Assembly: GCA_001899315.1 (NCBI GenBank) | Contig: MOYA01000002.1 | Coordinates: forward strand, 21,966-85,965 | DNA from: Candidatus Obscuribacter phosphatis | Lineage (GTDB): Bacteria > Cyanobacteriota > Vampirovibrionia > Obscuribacterales > Obscuribacteraceae | Reading direction: 5' to 3' | DNA: 64,000 nt | In this document: positions 8,236 through 17,078 of the stretch, one piece after another | Numbering within the stretch: position 1 is the stretch's first letter | How the letters are laid out: each line of letters starts with the position of its first letter | Position numbers and translations under genes: made by a program | The notes under the pieces: model-generated | The model's input: the letters and a program-made list of their open reading frames with translations, nothing else | Database searches by the model: none | Told to the model about the DNA's origin: nothing

Positions 8236-10376
8236 AAGCCGCTTGCTTTCTTAAGCCAGATTTCGGCTTCTTCCATCTTTCCTTCTGCCTTGAGCAATCC
8301 GGCCAGCTCTTCCTGCGCTTCGCCGACGCCGCATTCGGCCGCTTCCACCAAATAGTTGCGGCTATCTATATCAGATAGAGCTTTGATTTTCTTATCACGA
8401 CTGAGACAGTATAGTTCCCATTTTGCTAGATAATAGCCGCGTTCTGCTGCTTCGCCATACCAATGGGCGGAAGCGGCATAGTCTTGCACTACCCCATTGC
8501 CGCGGGCATAACACTCGCCAAGCATATACATCGACGATGGATTGTCTTTGGCGGCTGCCTTGCGATAAAGGGCTACGGCTTCCTTGAGATTGCGCGTCAC
8601 GCCCAGTTCACCGTGATAGTGCACATTGCCCAAATAATAAATAGCCCAGTCGCTGCCGTTGCGCTTTCCTTCCTCCAAATAGTTTAGAGCTTCGCCTTGT
8701 TTGGCAAACAAATCTTTGTGGGTCCAATATATATAGCCAAGGCTGGTGAAAGCCTCGACCACGCCTTGTTCGGCTGCTCTAAGAAACCACCTTTCGGCTT
8801 CGAAAATATCAGCTTCGACGCCGCGACCATCTTCATAGAGTTGAGCCAAGGCAAACTGAGCTTCGGCATTGCCCTGATTGGCAGCCATTTTGTACCAATA
8901 GGCAGCGCGCTCTAGATCTGCTTCTACTAGTTCTCCGGTTGTATAGAAAGTGCCAAGCAAGAACTGGGCATAGTCAAAGTCTAATTTGTCGGCACTGAGA
9001 ATGCAGTAATGCAGGGCTTTCTCTAGGTCTGTGTCGGTGCCCTCGCCAAAGCGATAACATAAATAAAGACTGTAATAAGCAGGCGGATAATCATGCTCAG
9101 CCGCTTTGCTGTACCAAAAGAAGGCTTTGTCTGCGTCTTTTTCTACACCTTCACCGTCATAAAAACAATCACCAAGTCGGCATTCTGCCTCGGCTAGCCC
9201 TTGGTGCGCTGCCTTGAGAAACCACTCATAGGCAAGCTCATCATTTTTTTCGACATAGAGACCCTCTTTATAGATATGGGCAAGGTCGAGCTGTGCTGAG
9301 GCTAAGCCGCTTTCGGCTAGATTGAGGGTGCGTAAAAACATATGGTCATCGCCGGTATCTTCTTCCACCGGTACCGACTGACCAAGGGCCGCTTTGACTT
9401 CCGCTTCTTCCATGCACATGAGCTTAAGACAACGTTCCATCTGCTGCTTGAACTCAGCCATAGAAGAGTACCGGTCATCGGCATTTTTGCTTAGCGCTTT
9501 CATGATAATGCGTTCGAAAGCCTCTTGTTTTGCTGTGTTGGCAAAGTTTGCCGGCACTTCGTTGATATGCTTGAAAATGACATTGAGAAAATTATCGCCT
9601 TCAAAGGGTGAGCGCCCGGTGCAGCATTCATAAAGCACGCAGCCCAGAGAATAAATATCAGAGCGGTAGTCGACCTTTTGCCCCATGCACTGTTCGGGGC
9701 TCATATACAAGGGCGAACCAAAGACCTCGCCTGTTTGGGTGAGCCTGAGGCTCATATTGCCGGGCAAAGAGAAAATTTTGGCAATGCCGAAGTCGACCAG
9801 CACAGCTTTATGCGCGTTTTCAGAGTCTTTGACGATCATGATATTGCTTGGCTTGAGGTCGCGATGGACAATGCCTCTGTTGTGGGCATGCGAGAGTGCA
9901 TCCGCCACTTCAATGACATATTTGAGGGCAAGCTCGGGAATGATGTTGCCTTTCTTGATAAGCTCACTCAAGGGCAGACCCTCAAGATAGTCCATCACCA
10001 TAAAGGGAACCCCCTGGCCGGAAACGGCAAATTCGCGCACCGCCACTATGTTTGGATGGCTGAGGCTGCTTGCTGCTCTGGCTTCGGCCATAAACCTTTT
10101 ATACATGACTTCGTCAGAACCGGCGTCTGCCAGAAGCATCTTTATGGCCACGTCTTTCTTGCCCTCTGCCGCCTGTCTGTCGATGCCGCGGTAGATGACG
10201 CCCATGCCGCCTCTGCCGATTTCGTCCAGCAGTTGATAGCGTTCGCCGAGCTTTAGTTGACCGGGTGAAATAACCAGGGTGGAGTTCAGGTGCGAGCCGT
10301 CATGTGGGCAGCTGGTCAGGCTGCCGCTAAAAGTACGGTTGCATTCGGCGCAGTGTTTACGAAAGGCGGCGGTCAT
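8232..10376 (-). CDS. Ser/Thr protein kinase with zinc ribbon and Sel1 repeats
   Basis: A 714-residue cytoplasmic kinase. A short N-terminal zinc ribbon has Cys9, Cys12 and Cys21 (CAEC...CPHDG). The kinase domain (about 44-310) has GRGGMGVIYRG, the catalytic loop IVHRDLKPSN, DFGIAK and SPEQ, so it should be active. About nine Sel1-type repeats follow (about 350-705; AAYWYKMAANQGNAEAQ pattern), suited to protein binding. No membrane helix is seen. It probably phosphorylates Ser/Thr on partners recruited by the Sel1 solenoid. ATG start at 10376. It lies 77 bases downstream of an oxygenase-like gene on the same strand. Confidence 0.9.
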   Translation of the reverse strand: MTAAFRKHCAECNRTFSGSLTSCPHDGSHLNSTLVISPGQLKLGERYQLLDEIGRGGMGVIYRGIDRQAAEGKKDVAIKMLLADAGSDEVMYKRFMAEARAASSLSHPNIVAVREFAVSGQGVPFMVMDYLEGLPLSELIKKGNIIPELALKYVIEVADALSHAHNRGIVHRDLKPSNIMIVKDSENAHKAVLVDFGIAKIFSLPGNMSLRLTQTGEVFGSPLYMSPEQCMGQKVDYRSDIYSLGCVLYECCTGRSPFEGDNFLNVIFKHINEVPANFANTAKQEAFERIIMKALSKNADDRYSSMAEFKQQMERCLKLMCMEEAEVKAALGQSVPVEEDTGDDHMFLRTLNLAESGLASAQLDLAHIYKEGLYVEKNDELAYEWFLKAAHQGLAEAECRLGDCFYDGEGVEKDADKAFFWYSKAAEHDYPPAYYSLYLCYRFGEGTDTDLEKALHYCILSADKLDFDYAQFLLGTFYTTGELVEADLERAAYWYKMAANQGNAEAQFALAQLYEDGRGVEADIFEAERWFLRAAEQGVVEAFTSLGYIYWTHKDLFAKQGEALNYLEEGKRNGSDWAIYYLGNVHYHGELGVTRNLKEAVALYRKAAAKDNPSSMYMLGECYARGNGVVQDYAASAHWYGEAAERGYYLAKWELYCLSRDKKIKALSDIDSRNYLVEAAECGVGEAQEELAGLLKAEGKMEEAEIWLKKASGL

Positions 10377-10453
10377 AACTTACTTTGCTTCTCTTCTCTT
10401 TTTGATTTTTTGCCTGCCCCTTACTTACCCGGCTCTACTTTGTTTGCAACAAA

Positions 10454-11347
10454 CTAAAAGGGCTGAGCCGGGCGATAATCGCAGATTGCATCGCCCTGAG
10501 ACTGATTGTCTATGCCCGGAGCGCAAAGCCCAGCCTCTTTATCGCCCGGGTGGCAGCCGCGCAAATCTAGGCTGAAGCGCATTTTGTCGCTGTCGTGGGC
10601 GAGGGTGCGGTGCAGGTGATCGGCGGCAAAAAGAATGGCTTCGCCTTGTTTGAGAGCAAAGCCATATTCGTCTTGGCTGGCAAGATCTTGGCTGGCATAG
10701 GGATAGAGGTCGGCCGAGTACCACTGCGAATTGCCAAAGCCGGCTTGTGTCTTGAACTTTTCATAGGCAAATTGGGCCGAGCCGTTTTGCACAGCTTGCT
10801 TAAATAGCTGAGGGTAAAAGACAAAAGTCTCAGAGGCTTTGACGTCGTGAAGGGCGACCCAGAGATTGATTTGACTGGTTGGATTGGCATACCAAGTGTC
10901 GCGATGGGCGGCAAAAGCCGCTGGAAAATCTTGCCCTGCTCTGGCTCTAGCCGTCTCATCGAAAATTGGCTTGACCACGCGCAGACGCGGCACTTCAAAG
11001 AGAGTTTCAGGGCTTGCATAGACAGCTTTGAAATAAGTCTCGATGAGAGCCTGGCGCAATGCTGCATCTGCCGCTAGTCTGTTTTTGGCTTCTGCTATCG
11101 CTGCTTTCAGCTCTTTCTCGTTAAGTCTTTTATGGGCAGTGCGTGGAGTCTCTCCAAAAACAGCCTTTATATGGTCCCAGGCTAAGTTTTGAATAGCCGA
11201 GAAAGCCTCGGCATTATTGCCAATTTCTATTTTGCTTATCTTGCCATCAATGAGAATCTCGCGCCGGCGCTGCAGCTGCTCTGCATAACTTGCGGCAGAC
11301 AGTTTGGTGCTAATTGGTTCTAGGCAGAGTTCTTTCGGCACAGTCAC
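10454..11347 (-). CDS. putative 2OG-Fe(II) oxygenase, phytanoyl-CoA dioxygenase-like
   Basis: About 297 residues from a GTG at 11347 (a second in-frame GTG is at 11341). The reading frame extends upstream, but that part is low-quality and overlaps the divergent gene. The iron-binding pattern is visible: HRDTW (HxD) in the middle of the protein and a distal His in DHLHRTLAHDSDKMRF, followed by an Arg that could bind 2-oxoglutarate. The sequence around it (INLWVAL, GEAILFAADHLHRT) matches the PhyH/cupin-fold oxygenases. The substrate is unknown. No strong ribosome binding site is seen. It is divergent from the Cupin_5 gene by about 60 bases. Confidence 0.65.
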   Translation of the reverse strand: MTVPKELCLEPISTKLSAASYAEQLQRRREILIDGKISKIEIGNNAEAFSAIQNLAWDHIKAVFGETPRTAHKRLNEKELKAAIAEAKNRLAADAALRQALIETYFKAVYASPETLFEVPRLRVVKPIFDETARARAGQDFPAAFAAHRDTWYANPTSQINLWVALHDVKASETFVFYPQLFKQAVQNGSAQFAYEKFKTQAGFGNSQWYSADLYPYASQDLASQDEYGFALKQGEAILFAADHLHRTLAHDSDKMRFSLDLRGCHPGDKEAGLCAPGIDNQSQGDAICDYRPAQPF

Positions 11348-11410
11348 CCCAATCTTTTGATAGCAGTTATATTTGGCTCTATACTTGCATCTACATTTGT
11401 GGAGTCGATT

Positions 11411-11962
11411 ATGCTGCAAGCTCAAGATATTATTGTGCGGCTTGGTCTCAAGAGTCACCCTGAGGGTGGCTATTATAGCGAGACTTATCGTGGCGGCGAT
11501 TGTCAGGTATCGCTGTCTGGTGCTTTGCAAGCTCGCCCCTCGGGTACGGCAATTTATTACATGCTGACGCCTTCCACTTTTTCTGAGTTTCATCGTCTAG
11601 CTTTTGATGAGATTTTCCATTTTTATTTGGGTGATGCCGTGGAAATGTTTCAGATAGATGCTGAAAGCGGCGAACTAAATCGTTATCTGCTCGGCAATGA
11701 CATTCTCGCCTCTCAGGTGCCGCAGGTCTTGGTAAGAGCCGGTGTCTGGCAGGCTTCGCGCTTGCTTGCTGCAGATGCAATTGCTTGCGCTTCTGTTGGG
11801 GCTTCGCCAGAGAGCTATGGCTTTGCCTTGCTTGGTACGACAATGGCGCCGGGTTTTGATTTTCGTGATTATGAGCAAGGTACTTTTGCCCAGCTTAGTG
11901 CTCTATGCGGCGGCAAATGCGATGAAATTGTCAAAAGCCTAACAAGAGAAAAGAGAGTCTAG
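11411..11962 (+). CDS. Cupin_5 (DUF985) family protein
   Basis: 183 residues from the ATG at 11411, chosen because GGAG lies 6 bases upstream. The N-terminus (LGLKSHPEGGYYSETYRG) and the TAIYYMLTPSTFSEFHRLAFDEIFHFYLG segment are characteristic of the Cupin_5 family, a small jelly-roll barrel. The His/Glu residues in EFHRLAFDEIFHFY could bind a metal or sugar. The biochemical function of the family is poorly defined. The next gene starts 63 bases later and may be co-transcribed. Confidence 0.85.
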   Translation: MLQAQDIIVRLGLKSHPEGGYYSETYRGGDCQVSLSGALQARPSGTAIYYMLTPSTFSEFHRLAFDEIFHFYLGDAVEMFQIDAESGELNRYLLGNDILASQVPQVLVRAGVWQASRLLAADAIACASVGASPESYGFALLGTTMAPGFDFRDYEQGTFAQLSALCGGKCDEIVKSLTREKRV

Positions 11963-12024
11963 CAATTGATAGTGAGCTTGACTCATTGAAATTAAACAGA
12001 AGAGGCGTAACCAAAGAGGCGGAA

Positions 12025-12732
12025 ATGGCTAAAAGCAAGAGCTTGGCGCAATATGTAAACGATAGGCTGGAAGCACAAGCTGACCCAGTCAAGGCAGAAG
12101 AGATGGCGGCTTATATGCGCACCGAGATGCCCTTTTATGGTGTGCAAAAGCCAGACCGTGTGCCGATTATTCGCGAGATCAAGAAGCTCTATGTGCCGGC
12201 ATCTTTGAAAGAGTACAGCGAAAATGTTTTGGCTCTCTGGCAGCAGAGACATAGAGAAGTAAAATATATCGCCATCAATTATGCTGATTCTTTTAAAGAG
12301 TTTGTGATACCGCAAGCGGTGCCACTTTATGAACGCATGGTGCGGGAAGGGTCCTGGTGGGATTTCACCGATCCGATTGCTTCTTGGCTTGTGGGGCGGG
12401 CTTTGCTTGAGAACGAAGAGCAGATGCGACCGCTGATCGAAACCTATGTCGATGACGAAGATTTTTGGATTAGGCGTACTGCATTATTGGCTCATCTGGG
12501 GCATAAGAAAAAGACCAATCACAAAGCCCTCTTTCGCTATTGTCTAGCACTGGCACCCGAGAAAGAGTTTTTCATCAGAAAGGCTATTGGTTGGGCTTTG
12601 CGCGAGTACAGCAGAGCCGAGCCCGAGAGAGTGAGGGATTTCCTCAAGAAAAATAGCAAGACTCTCTCGCCCCTCAGCTATAAAGAAGGGGCGAAGCATC
12701 TGGTCAAGCTGGGACTTATTGAGCTAGACTAG
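12025..12732 (+). CDS. DNA alkylation repair protein, AlkD-like
   Basis: 235 residues from the ATG at 12025 (GAGG upstream); an in-frame TTG at 11986 is a weaker start. The HEAT-like helices and motifs PFYGVQKPDRVPIIREI, WWDFTDPIASWLVG and FIRKAIGWALREYSR are typical of the AlkD/AlkC superfamily. Family members remove N3- and N7-alkylated purines by base excision. The Trp-Trp-Asp segment and the Arg near the conserved KAIGWALREY are the usual catalytic/binding area. It is a single-domain cytoplasmic protein, convergent with the COG0523 GTPase gene. Confidence 0.9.
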   Translation: MAKSKSLAQYVNDRLEAQADPVKAEEMAAYMRTEMPFYGVQKPDRVPIIREIKKLYVPASLKEYSENVLALWQQRHREVKYIAINYADSFKEFVIPQAVPLYERMVREGSWWDFTDPIASWLVGRALLENEEQMRPLIETYVDDEDFWIRRTALLAHLGHKKKTNHKALFRYCLALAPEKEFFIRKAIGWALREYSRAEPERVRDFLKKNSKTLSPLSYKEGAKHLVKLGLIELD

Positions 12733-12794
12733 CTTGCGTCTGATTAGTCCCAGCCTGACTAAACAGTCCTGGCTGGACAATTCTGATTTGTGAT

Positions 12795-14057
12795 TTAGCC
12801 TGCGATTGCCGGTTCGCCTGAGGCTGCTTCAGAATCTTCGGCAACCAAACCCGGGAAGGGATCTGCAAATTGAGCCCAAGCACTGGGACCTTGCGCGAAC
12901 TCTTCGGCAGTCAAAAGAGCTTTGTTCAATTCGGCAATTAGCCACTCTTTGTCCATATCGATGCCGATAAAGACCAATTCTTGTCTACGGTCGCCAAAGT
13001 TCATTTCTTTATCGCCCACCAGGCAAGGTTTGCCCATGTCTAGCTCTTCTTGAATGTCGATGCGGGCTTGTTCGTCCTCAGGCCACTCTTCTTTGTCTAC
13101 TTCGGCCCACCACAGGGCACCGCCGCGAATATTTGAGGCACCGCCGGCTTGAGACCATTCGATTGAATGTTTCATATGATTAGCAAACCACATAAAGCCT
13201 TTTGAGCGGACCACGCCGTTCCATTCGGTATTGAGAAAGTCGGCAATGCGCTCTGGGTGGAAGGGTTGCAAGGCTCGGAAGACAAAGCTTGAGATGCCGT
13301 ATTCTTCAGTTTCGGGCACATGCTCGCCACGTAATTCTTTCATCCAACCCGGGGCTTCGGCTGCTTTTTTGAAGTCGAAGAGCCCGGTGTTGAGCACTTC
13401 TTTCAGGGCTACTTTGCCAAAATTTGATTCAAGAATTTTGGCTTCCGGATTGAGATGGGCAATGATGCCGCGCAGCCTGGCTAATTCTTCTTTTGATATA
13501 AGGTCGGTCTTGTTTAGGATGATGACATTGGCAAATTCTACCTGGTCAATCAAAAGGTCTGAAATAGTGCGATCATCGGTCTCATCTATTTGCAGATTGC
13601 GCTCGGTTAGATCGGCGGCTTCGGCATAATCTTTGAGAAAGTTGAGTGAGTCGACCACGGTGACCATGGTATCGAGTGTGGCCAGGTCTGAGAGCGACTT
13701 GCCGTTTTCTTCGACAAAGGCAAAGGTTTCAGCTACCGGCAGCGGTTCTGAGATGCCGGTAGACTCTACTAATAGATAATCGAAGCGACCGTCTTTTGCT
13801 AGTCTTTCAATTTCAAGCAAGAGGTCTTCGCGCAGGGTGCAGCAGATGCAACCATTACTCATCTCGACCAGTTTTTCGTCGACGCGGTTGAGGCTATTGC
13901 CCTGCGAAATCAGCTGGGCATCAATATTGACCTCGCTCATGTCGTTGACGATTACAGCTACTTTTAAGCCTTCGCGGTTTGATAGCACTTGGTTGAGCAA
14001 AGTGGTTTTGCCTGCGCCTAGAAAGCCCGAGAGCACTGTCACCGGTAGTTTTTTCAT
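12795..14057 (-). CDS. COG0523 metal-chaperone GTPase (ZigA/YciC-like), copy 1
   Basis: A 420-residue G3E GTPase. Walker A is GFLGAGKT (residues 11-18), the metal-binding CxCC is Cys70, Cys72 and Cys73 (NGCICCTL), and the NKTD base-recognition motif is in [10 protein letters not shown] CobW_C domain lies near the C-terminus (about 270-400). Such proteins bind zinc and deliver it to client enzymes when zinc is scarce. The ATG at 14057 has GAGG 8 bases upstream. It follows the L33 gene by 18 bases, and an operator-like box lies upstream of L33, so zinc control is likely (inference). It closely resembles the copy at 26099-27370. Confidence 0.92.
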   Translation of the reverse strand: MKKLPVTVLSGFLGAGKTTLLNQVLSNREGLKVAVIVNDMSEVNIDAQLISQGNSLNRVDEKLVEMSNGCICCTLREDLLLEIERLAKDGRFDYLLVESTGISEPLPVAETFAFVEENGKSLSDLATLDTMVTVVDSLNFLKDYAEAADLTERNLQIDETDDRTISDLLIDQVEFANVIILNKTDLISKEELARLRGIIAHLNPEAKILESNFGKVALKEVLNTGLFDFKKAAEAPGWMKELRGEHVPETEEYGISSFVFRALQPFHPERIADFLNTEWNGVVRSKGFMWFANHMKHSIEWSQAGGASNIRGGALWWAEVDKEEWPEDEQARIDIQEELDMGKPCLVGDKEMNFGDRRQELVFIGIDMDKEWLIAELNKALLTAEEFAQGPSAWAQFADPFPGLVAEDSEAASGEPAIAG

Positions 14058-14075
14058 GATTCTATCCTCGATGTT

Positions 14076-14243
14076 TTATTTCTTGGTCTCTTTAAAGACC
14101 GAGTGCACCCGGCAGCCGGGGCAGTATTTGCGCAATTGCAGTCTTTCAGGGTGATTACGCTTGTTTTTAGTGGTGGTGTAAAAGAAATTACAGGCCAGTT
14201 CGCCACAGGCCATCTTGATGATGATGCGGTCGCTTTTCTTCAC
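14076..14243 (-). CDS. rpmG: ribosomal protein L33 with unusual first zinc knuckle
   Basis: 55 residues from a GTG at 14243 with CCGGAG 7 bases upstream. It is recognised by [23 protein letters not shown] and the KETKK end. The second knuckle is normal (CPGC, residues 41-44). The first reads CGELAC, spaced C-x4-C instead of the usual C-x2-C, so zinc binding may be altered. It precedes the COG0523 GTPase in one operon. Known biology: Zur-controlled operons often pair such GTPases with duplicate ribosomal proteins. Whether another L33 gene exists elsewhere in the genome cannot be seen here. Confidence 0.88.
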   Translation of the reverse strand: MKKSDRIIIKMACGELACNFFYTTTKNKRNHPERLQLRKYCPGCRVHSVFKETKK

Positions 14244-14652
14244 GGTGAAGCTCCGGACGGTTAAGTTGTTTCTTGGTGATAGGAGATTATCATTTCTTTG
14301 GGTGAAAATTGTGGAAATGATAATCATTTATCAAGATTTGTCACGGCGGTTTCGCAAAAGGCAGCAATTTTTGGCTGCTTGGGCTGGAGCTAAATTGGCA
14401 GAGGGCTAAATTTGGGCCTTTGGGTTACTTACGGGTTGTATCTATATAGTTGCTGGTTTTGGTTTCTGGGTTTGGTTTTTAGGTCTGGGTCTTAGGTCTG
14501 GTTTCTTGGCTAAGTTTCATGCAGGCAAGATTTATTGAGGCAATTTAGTTTGGGTAGGATATTAAAGTCGGTGGCTCTTGCTTGAGCTGCTGTCGGCTGG
14601 AGAGTTCGGTCTCATGGGCTGGACTGAGGGGCTGGACTGAGGGGGAAAGACC
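14244..14652. other. spacer with operator region and GT-rich degenerate repeats
   Basis: This 409-base gap between divergent genes holds the Fur/Zur-like box at 14315-14333. It also has an inverted partner element, GATTATCATTTC at about 14285-14296. From about 14440 to 14520 there are degenerate GGTTTCTGG / GGTCTGGGTCTTAGG repeats, and GGCTGGACTGAGGG is duplicated just before the next gene. No ORF is convincing. Confidence 0.6.
14315..14333. promoter_or_regulatory. Fur/Zur-type operator upstream of rpmG
   Basis: AAATGAT-A-ATCATTT at 14315-14329 is a perfect 7-1-7 inverted repeat, the geometry bound by Fur, Zur and PerR repressors. It overlaps TGATA-N6-TATCA at 14318-14333, an element also found upstream of the third COG0523 gene (42247-42262). 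It lies 72 bases upstream of the L33 start. The Fur-family gene at 24747-25208 is the only candidate regulator in the window. Confidence 0.65.
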
Positions 14653-15339
14653 TTGCTCACCGATATGGGAGCTAAGCGCTTAGAAGTAGAGTGTCAGATA
14701 CTCTGCGCTGCTTTGCGTCAAAGCTGGTCTAGTCAAGATTTGCGTGGTGTTTTGACGGCGGCTGGTCAATTGGCTGAGTTTTTTCCAGACTTACTGAGGT
14801 CTGGCTCGCTGAAGAATAGCGACCTGCCAGATCTGTATGAATTTCTTGGTGTAGACAAAAAGGTCGGACCAAATAAGATGAAGGCGCTGTTTAGGTTGCA
14901 GCGCAAAAAGCATCTCATGACCAAGAAGCTGCATGGTCGCGAGAATCGGCTGGCTTACTATGAACTTTTGGATTGCGGCTTGGTCTTGAAGCACCCGCGT
15001 CTCAGGCTCAGTCACGATTTGAATGTACTGAGGCAGGCCCTGGTCAAGCACAATCTCATTCCCGATGACGGCAGCTTCAACGCTCCTGGTCAAGCCATGC
15101 CCCATCATGCTGCGCCGCAGTCTGGCCAAGACCTGCTCAATATGCCTGGTTTGCCGCCGCTTGTTAGGCTGATGGTCGACAAAAGATTTCTTGGTCCATC
15201 TGAGGTGCAGGCTTTGCACTTCCAGCTGACTAATTTCAAAAAACTCACTCTCGAAGAAGCTATCTTGCAAGCCGGCTATGTAGACGGTGTCACCCTGCAG
15301 GCGCTGAAGGCGCATCTTGGTGCCAGTGCGGGGATTTAG
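14653..15339 (+). CDS. conserved-looking protein of unknown function
   Basis: 228 residues. The TTG at 14653 is preferred because GGGGGAAAG lies 3-6 bases upstream, whereas the ATG at 14665 is too far from it. The sequence is mostly helical with no signal peptide. The C-terminal part (about 165-225: LVRLMVDKRFLGPSEV to EEAILQAGYVDGVTLQALKAHL) resembles the helical module found at the N-terminus of type II secretion ATPases (GspE-N-like), which suggests a regulatory or cyclic-nucleotide-sensing fold; this is weak inference. It is convergent with the phosphotransferase-like gene. Confidence 0.65.
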   Translation: MLTDMGAKRLEVECQILCAALRQSWSSQDLRGVLTAAGQLAEFFPDLLRSGSLKNSDLPDLYEFLGVDKKVGPNKMKALFRLQRKKHLMTKKLHGRENRLAYYELLDCGLVLKHPRLRLSHDLNVLRQALVKHNLIPDDGSFNAPGQAMPHHAAPQSGQDLLNMPGLPPLVRLMVDKRFLGPSEVQALHFQLTNFKKLTLEEAILQAGYVDGVTLQALKAHLGASAGI

Positions 15340-15460
15340 GGGCATGGATGGCGGGGCGATTTTTCTAGTTATGAAATCAGGTTCGAAAACTCCATGTTGT
15401 TCCACATGAGCAGTTGACTGAAAGTGCGCTAGCTAAAGGTGTTATTAGCGCTGCCGCTGC

Positions 15461-16204
15461 TCAAACCGCCTTAACTTCGCCCAAGCGTCTGATTGCGTAA
15501 TCGTCGTCCCAGCAGACGGCTGCTTCCCACGCGGCTGAGGCTTGAGTAGCTATTTCAAGCGCGCCTTCATCAAGATCAGCGGCATTATGCGGCAGGGCCA
15601 AATCTAGGGCGGTAACGTCGACGTGAGACTCGTCCCAATCGAGCAGCGCCACTCTATCTTGAGTCATGCGAATGTTTGCAGGATTGGTAGGATTGCCATG
15701 TACGACGCCGGTCGGAAGCCCGAGCAGCCGCGTCCAGGCGGCTCGGCATCGGGCTACGCCTTCAGCTGGCATTTTGCCTAGATTTATCTTCGTGCCAGTG
15801 TCTTCTTTCAGGAGGTCGGTCGAAGAGCGCCAACCCGGGCGCTGCGGCCAGCCTTGTGTCAATTGATGCAGCTGACGAAGAGTGTCGGCCACCCGGCACC
15901 AATCGGCTTTGGTCTCAGGCGGCTTGCCCTCCAGATATTTCATCACCACCAGGCCGCCTGCAAATAAGCGCCCTTCCAGGGTCGGGATTGGCACCGGCAC
16001 AACTAGACCTTTATGGTCTAGATAGATAAGTAATTCGGTCTCCCAAGCTAGGTCGGCGGCGCTCCTGGAGCCTAGACGCGCGACCGCGATTTGCTCGCCT
16101 AGGCGGACAGTCCATACATCGTTTGCCACTCCGCCGGTTAGCGGTTCGATGCGAGCTACGCCTTCGCCCCAATGTCTAAGCGCCTCCCAGCCAGTTACCG
16201 TCAT
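15461..16204 (-). CDS. aminoglycoside/choline kinase-like phosphotransferase with altered catalytic loop
   Basis: 247 residues from the ATG at 16204 (TTGGGAGAG upstream); a longer reading to 16273 lacks support. It has the APH fold: an N-terminal nucleotide-binding lobe (GGVANDVWTVRLGEQIAVARL), VVMKYLEG as hinge, and a brace-like C-lobe. The catalytic loop around residue 168 reads VVHGNPTNPANI, where family members have HGD; the catalytic Asp is replaced by Asn. The metal-binding LLDWDES is intact. It may be inactive, or may act on a different substrate such as a homoserine or sugar. It is divergent from the HxlR regulator. Confidence 0.75.
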   Translation of the reverse strand: MTVTGWEALRHWGEGVARIEPLTGGVANDVWTVRLGEQIAVARLGSRSAADLAWETELLIYLDHKGLVVPVPIPTLEGRLFAGGLVVMKYLEGKPPETKADWCRVADTLRQLHQLTQGWPQRPGWRSSTDLLKEDTGTKINLGKMPAEGVARCRAAWTRLLGLPTGVVHGNPTNPANIRMTQDRVALLDWDESHVDVTALDLALPHNAADLDEGALEIATQASAAWEAAVCWDDDYAIRRLGEVKAV

Positions 16205-16301
16205 GGTCTCTCCCAACTCACTTGTCAAAGTATAACCAGCAATGCCTTGCACGCTCAGAAAGAAAATCATCACTTAGATTGATGTTAAGCCAAGTCTTAC
16301 C

Positions 16302-16325
16302 GTTCAGACTTGTTATAACCTGAAC
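16302..16325. promoter_or_regulatory. candidate operator in divergent promoter region
   Basis: GTTCAG (16302-16307) and CTGAAC (16320-16325) form a perfect inverted repeat around the palindrome GTTATAAC (16312-16319). It lies between the divergent phosphotransferase and HxlR genes, where an autoregulatory HxlR site would be expected. The link is inference. Confidence 0.35.
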
Positions 16326-16465
16326 ACTCAAATAGACGCTCATCAAGGGCTCAATTAAGCCTTATCAAAGCTTCCAAAATATAGCTTCAATAAAGCTTCT
16401 GCTCCATTCAGAGAGTAGAGAACCTTTTGTTTGATGTCTCAAATTACTGGAAAAGTGATCTGCCA

Positions 16466-16846
16466 ATGTTGGATAAGAATCTGAATTGCCCTCTAAGTGC
16501 GCTCCTTGATGTGGTGGGGGCAAAGTGGTCGGTGCAAATTTTGCGCGAAATAGCACTTGGTCCGGTGCGCACTCGTAAGTTTCTCAGGCTGATACCAGGC
16601 TTGACCATGAAGTCTTTGCAAGAACGCATAAGAGCTTTGCAAAGTCTAGGGCTGATTGAAAGACGCGAATTTGACGAGAAATTGCCTCACGTCGAACATG
16701 CCATAACCGAGCGCGGGCGCAGACTTTTAGCTTTGATGGCGCAGCTAAAGGCTTTGGCTGATGAGACTGCTTCATCGAAATGTTGTTGCTCTATAGAAGG
16801 CTGCAGCGAAGAGCAGATGGTCTGCCCGTCGCGTCGACAAGCTTAG
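16466..16846 (+). CDS. HxlR-family winged-helix regulator
   Basis: 126 residues from the ATG at 16466; a TTG at 16427 would add 13 residues. The HxlR signature is clear: NCPLSALLDVVGAKWSVQILREI, GPVRTRKFLRLIPGLTMKSLQERIRALQSLGLIERR and VEHAITERGRRLLAL. Cys8 sits just before helix 1, where redox-sensing members (YodB, HypR type) carry their sensor Cys. The tail is unusually Cys-rich (KCCCSIEGC...VC), which suggests a thiol or metal response. It probably acts as a dimer on DNA and may control the divergent phosphotransferase or the desaturase downstream. Confidence 0.88.
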   Translation: MLDKNLNCPLSALLDVVGAKWSVQILREIALGPVRTRKFLRLIPGLTMKSLQERIRALQSLGLIERREFDEKLPHVEHAITERGRRLLALMAQLKALADETASSKCCCSIEGCSEEQMVCPSRRQA

Positions 16847-16850
16847 TAGA

Positions 16851-16950
16851 TTTAGCTAGAGCGGCAATTAATCTGTTAGGGCAGTGCGCCGATTTTGAAG
16901 CTTTAGATAGAGCGGCAATTTCTCGGCTAGGCAGTGAGATAAGTTATTAC
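16851..16950. repeat. imperfect tandem duplication, period 51 bp
   Basis: TTTAGCTAGAGCGGCAATTA at 16851 recurs as TTTAGATAGAGCGGCAATTT at 16902, each followed by a GGCAGTG element. The repeat begins five bases after the HxlR stop codon. Confidence 0.7.
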
Positions 16951-17039
16951 TTCTTCGCTTTATTTTATTGCGCTTTCAATTTTTTCATCGACCAATAGAT
17001 GGATACTTTTTGGTAACTGGTTACTTTCATTTATCAACT

Positions 17040-17078
17040 ATGCTTCAGGCTGGTTCTCGGTTTAAGCTCTGGGCATGA
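17040..17078 (+). other. possible 12-codon leader ORF overlapping desaturase start
   Basis: ATG at 17040 opens a short frame (MLQAGSRFKLWA) whose TGA at 17076-17078 overlaps the desaturase ATG (ATGA). The desaturase has no visible ribosome binding site of its own, so termination-reinitiation is possible. The leader itself also lacks a clear binding site, so this may be chance. Confidence 0.25.

Noticed and set aside
8049-8378. Plus-strand ORF with a Leu-Ser-Gly-Tyr repeat
   Set aside because: It is the translation of the 12-bp repeat array and overlaps the kinase 3' end on the opposite strand for about 147 bases.
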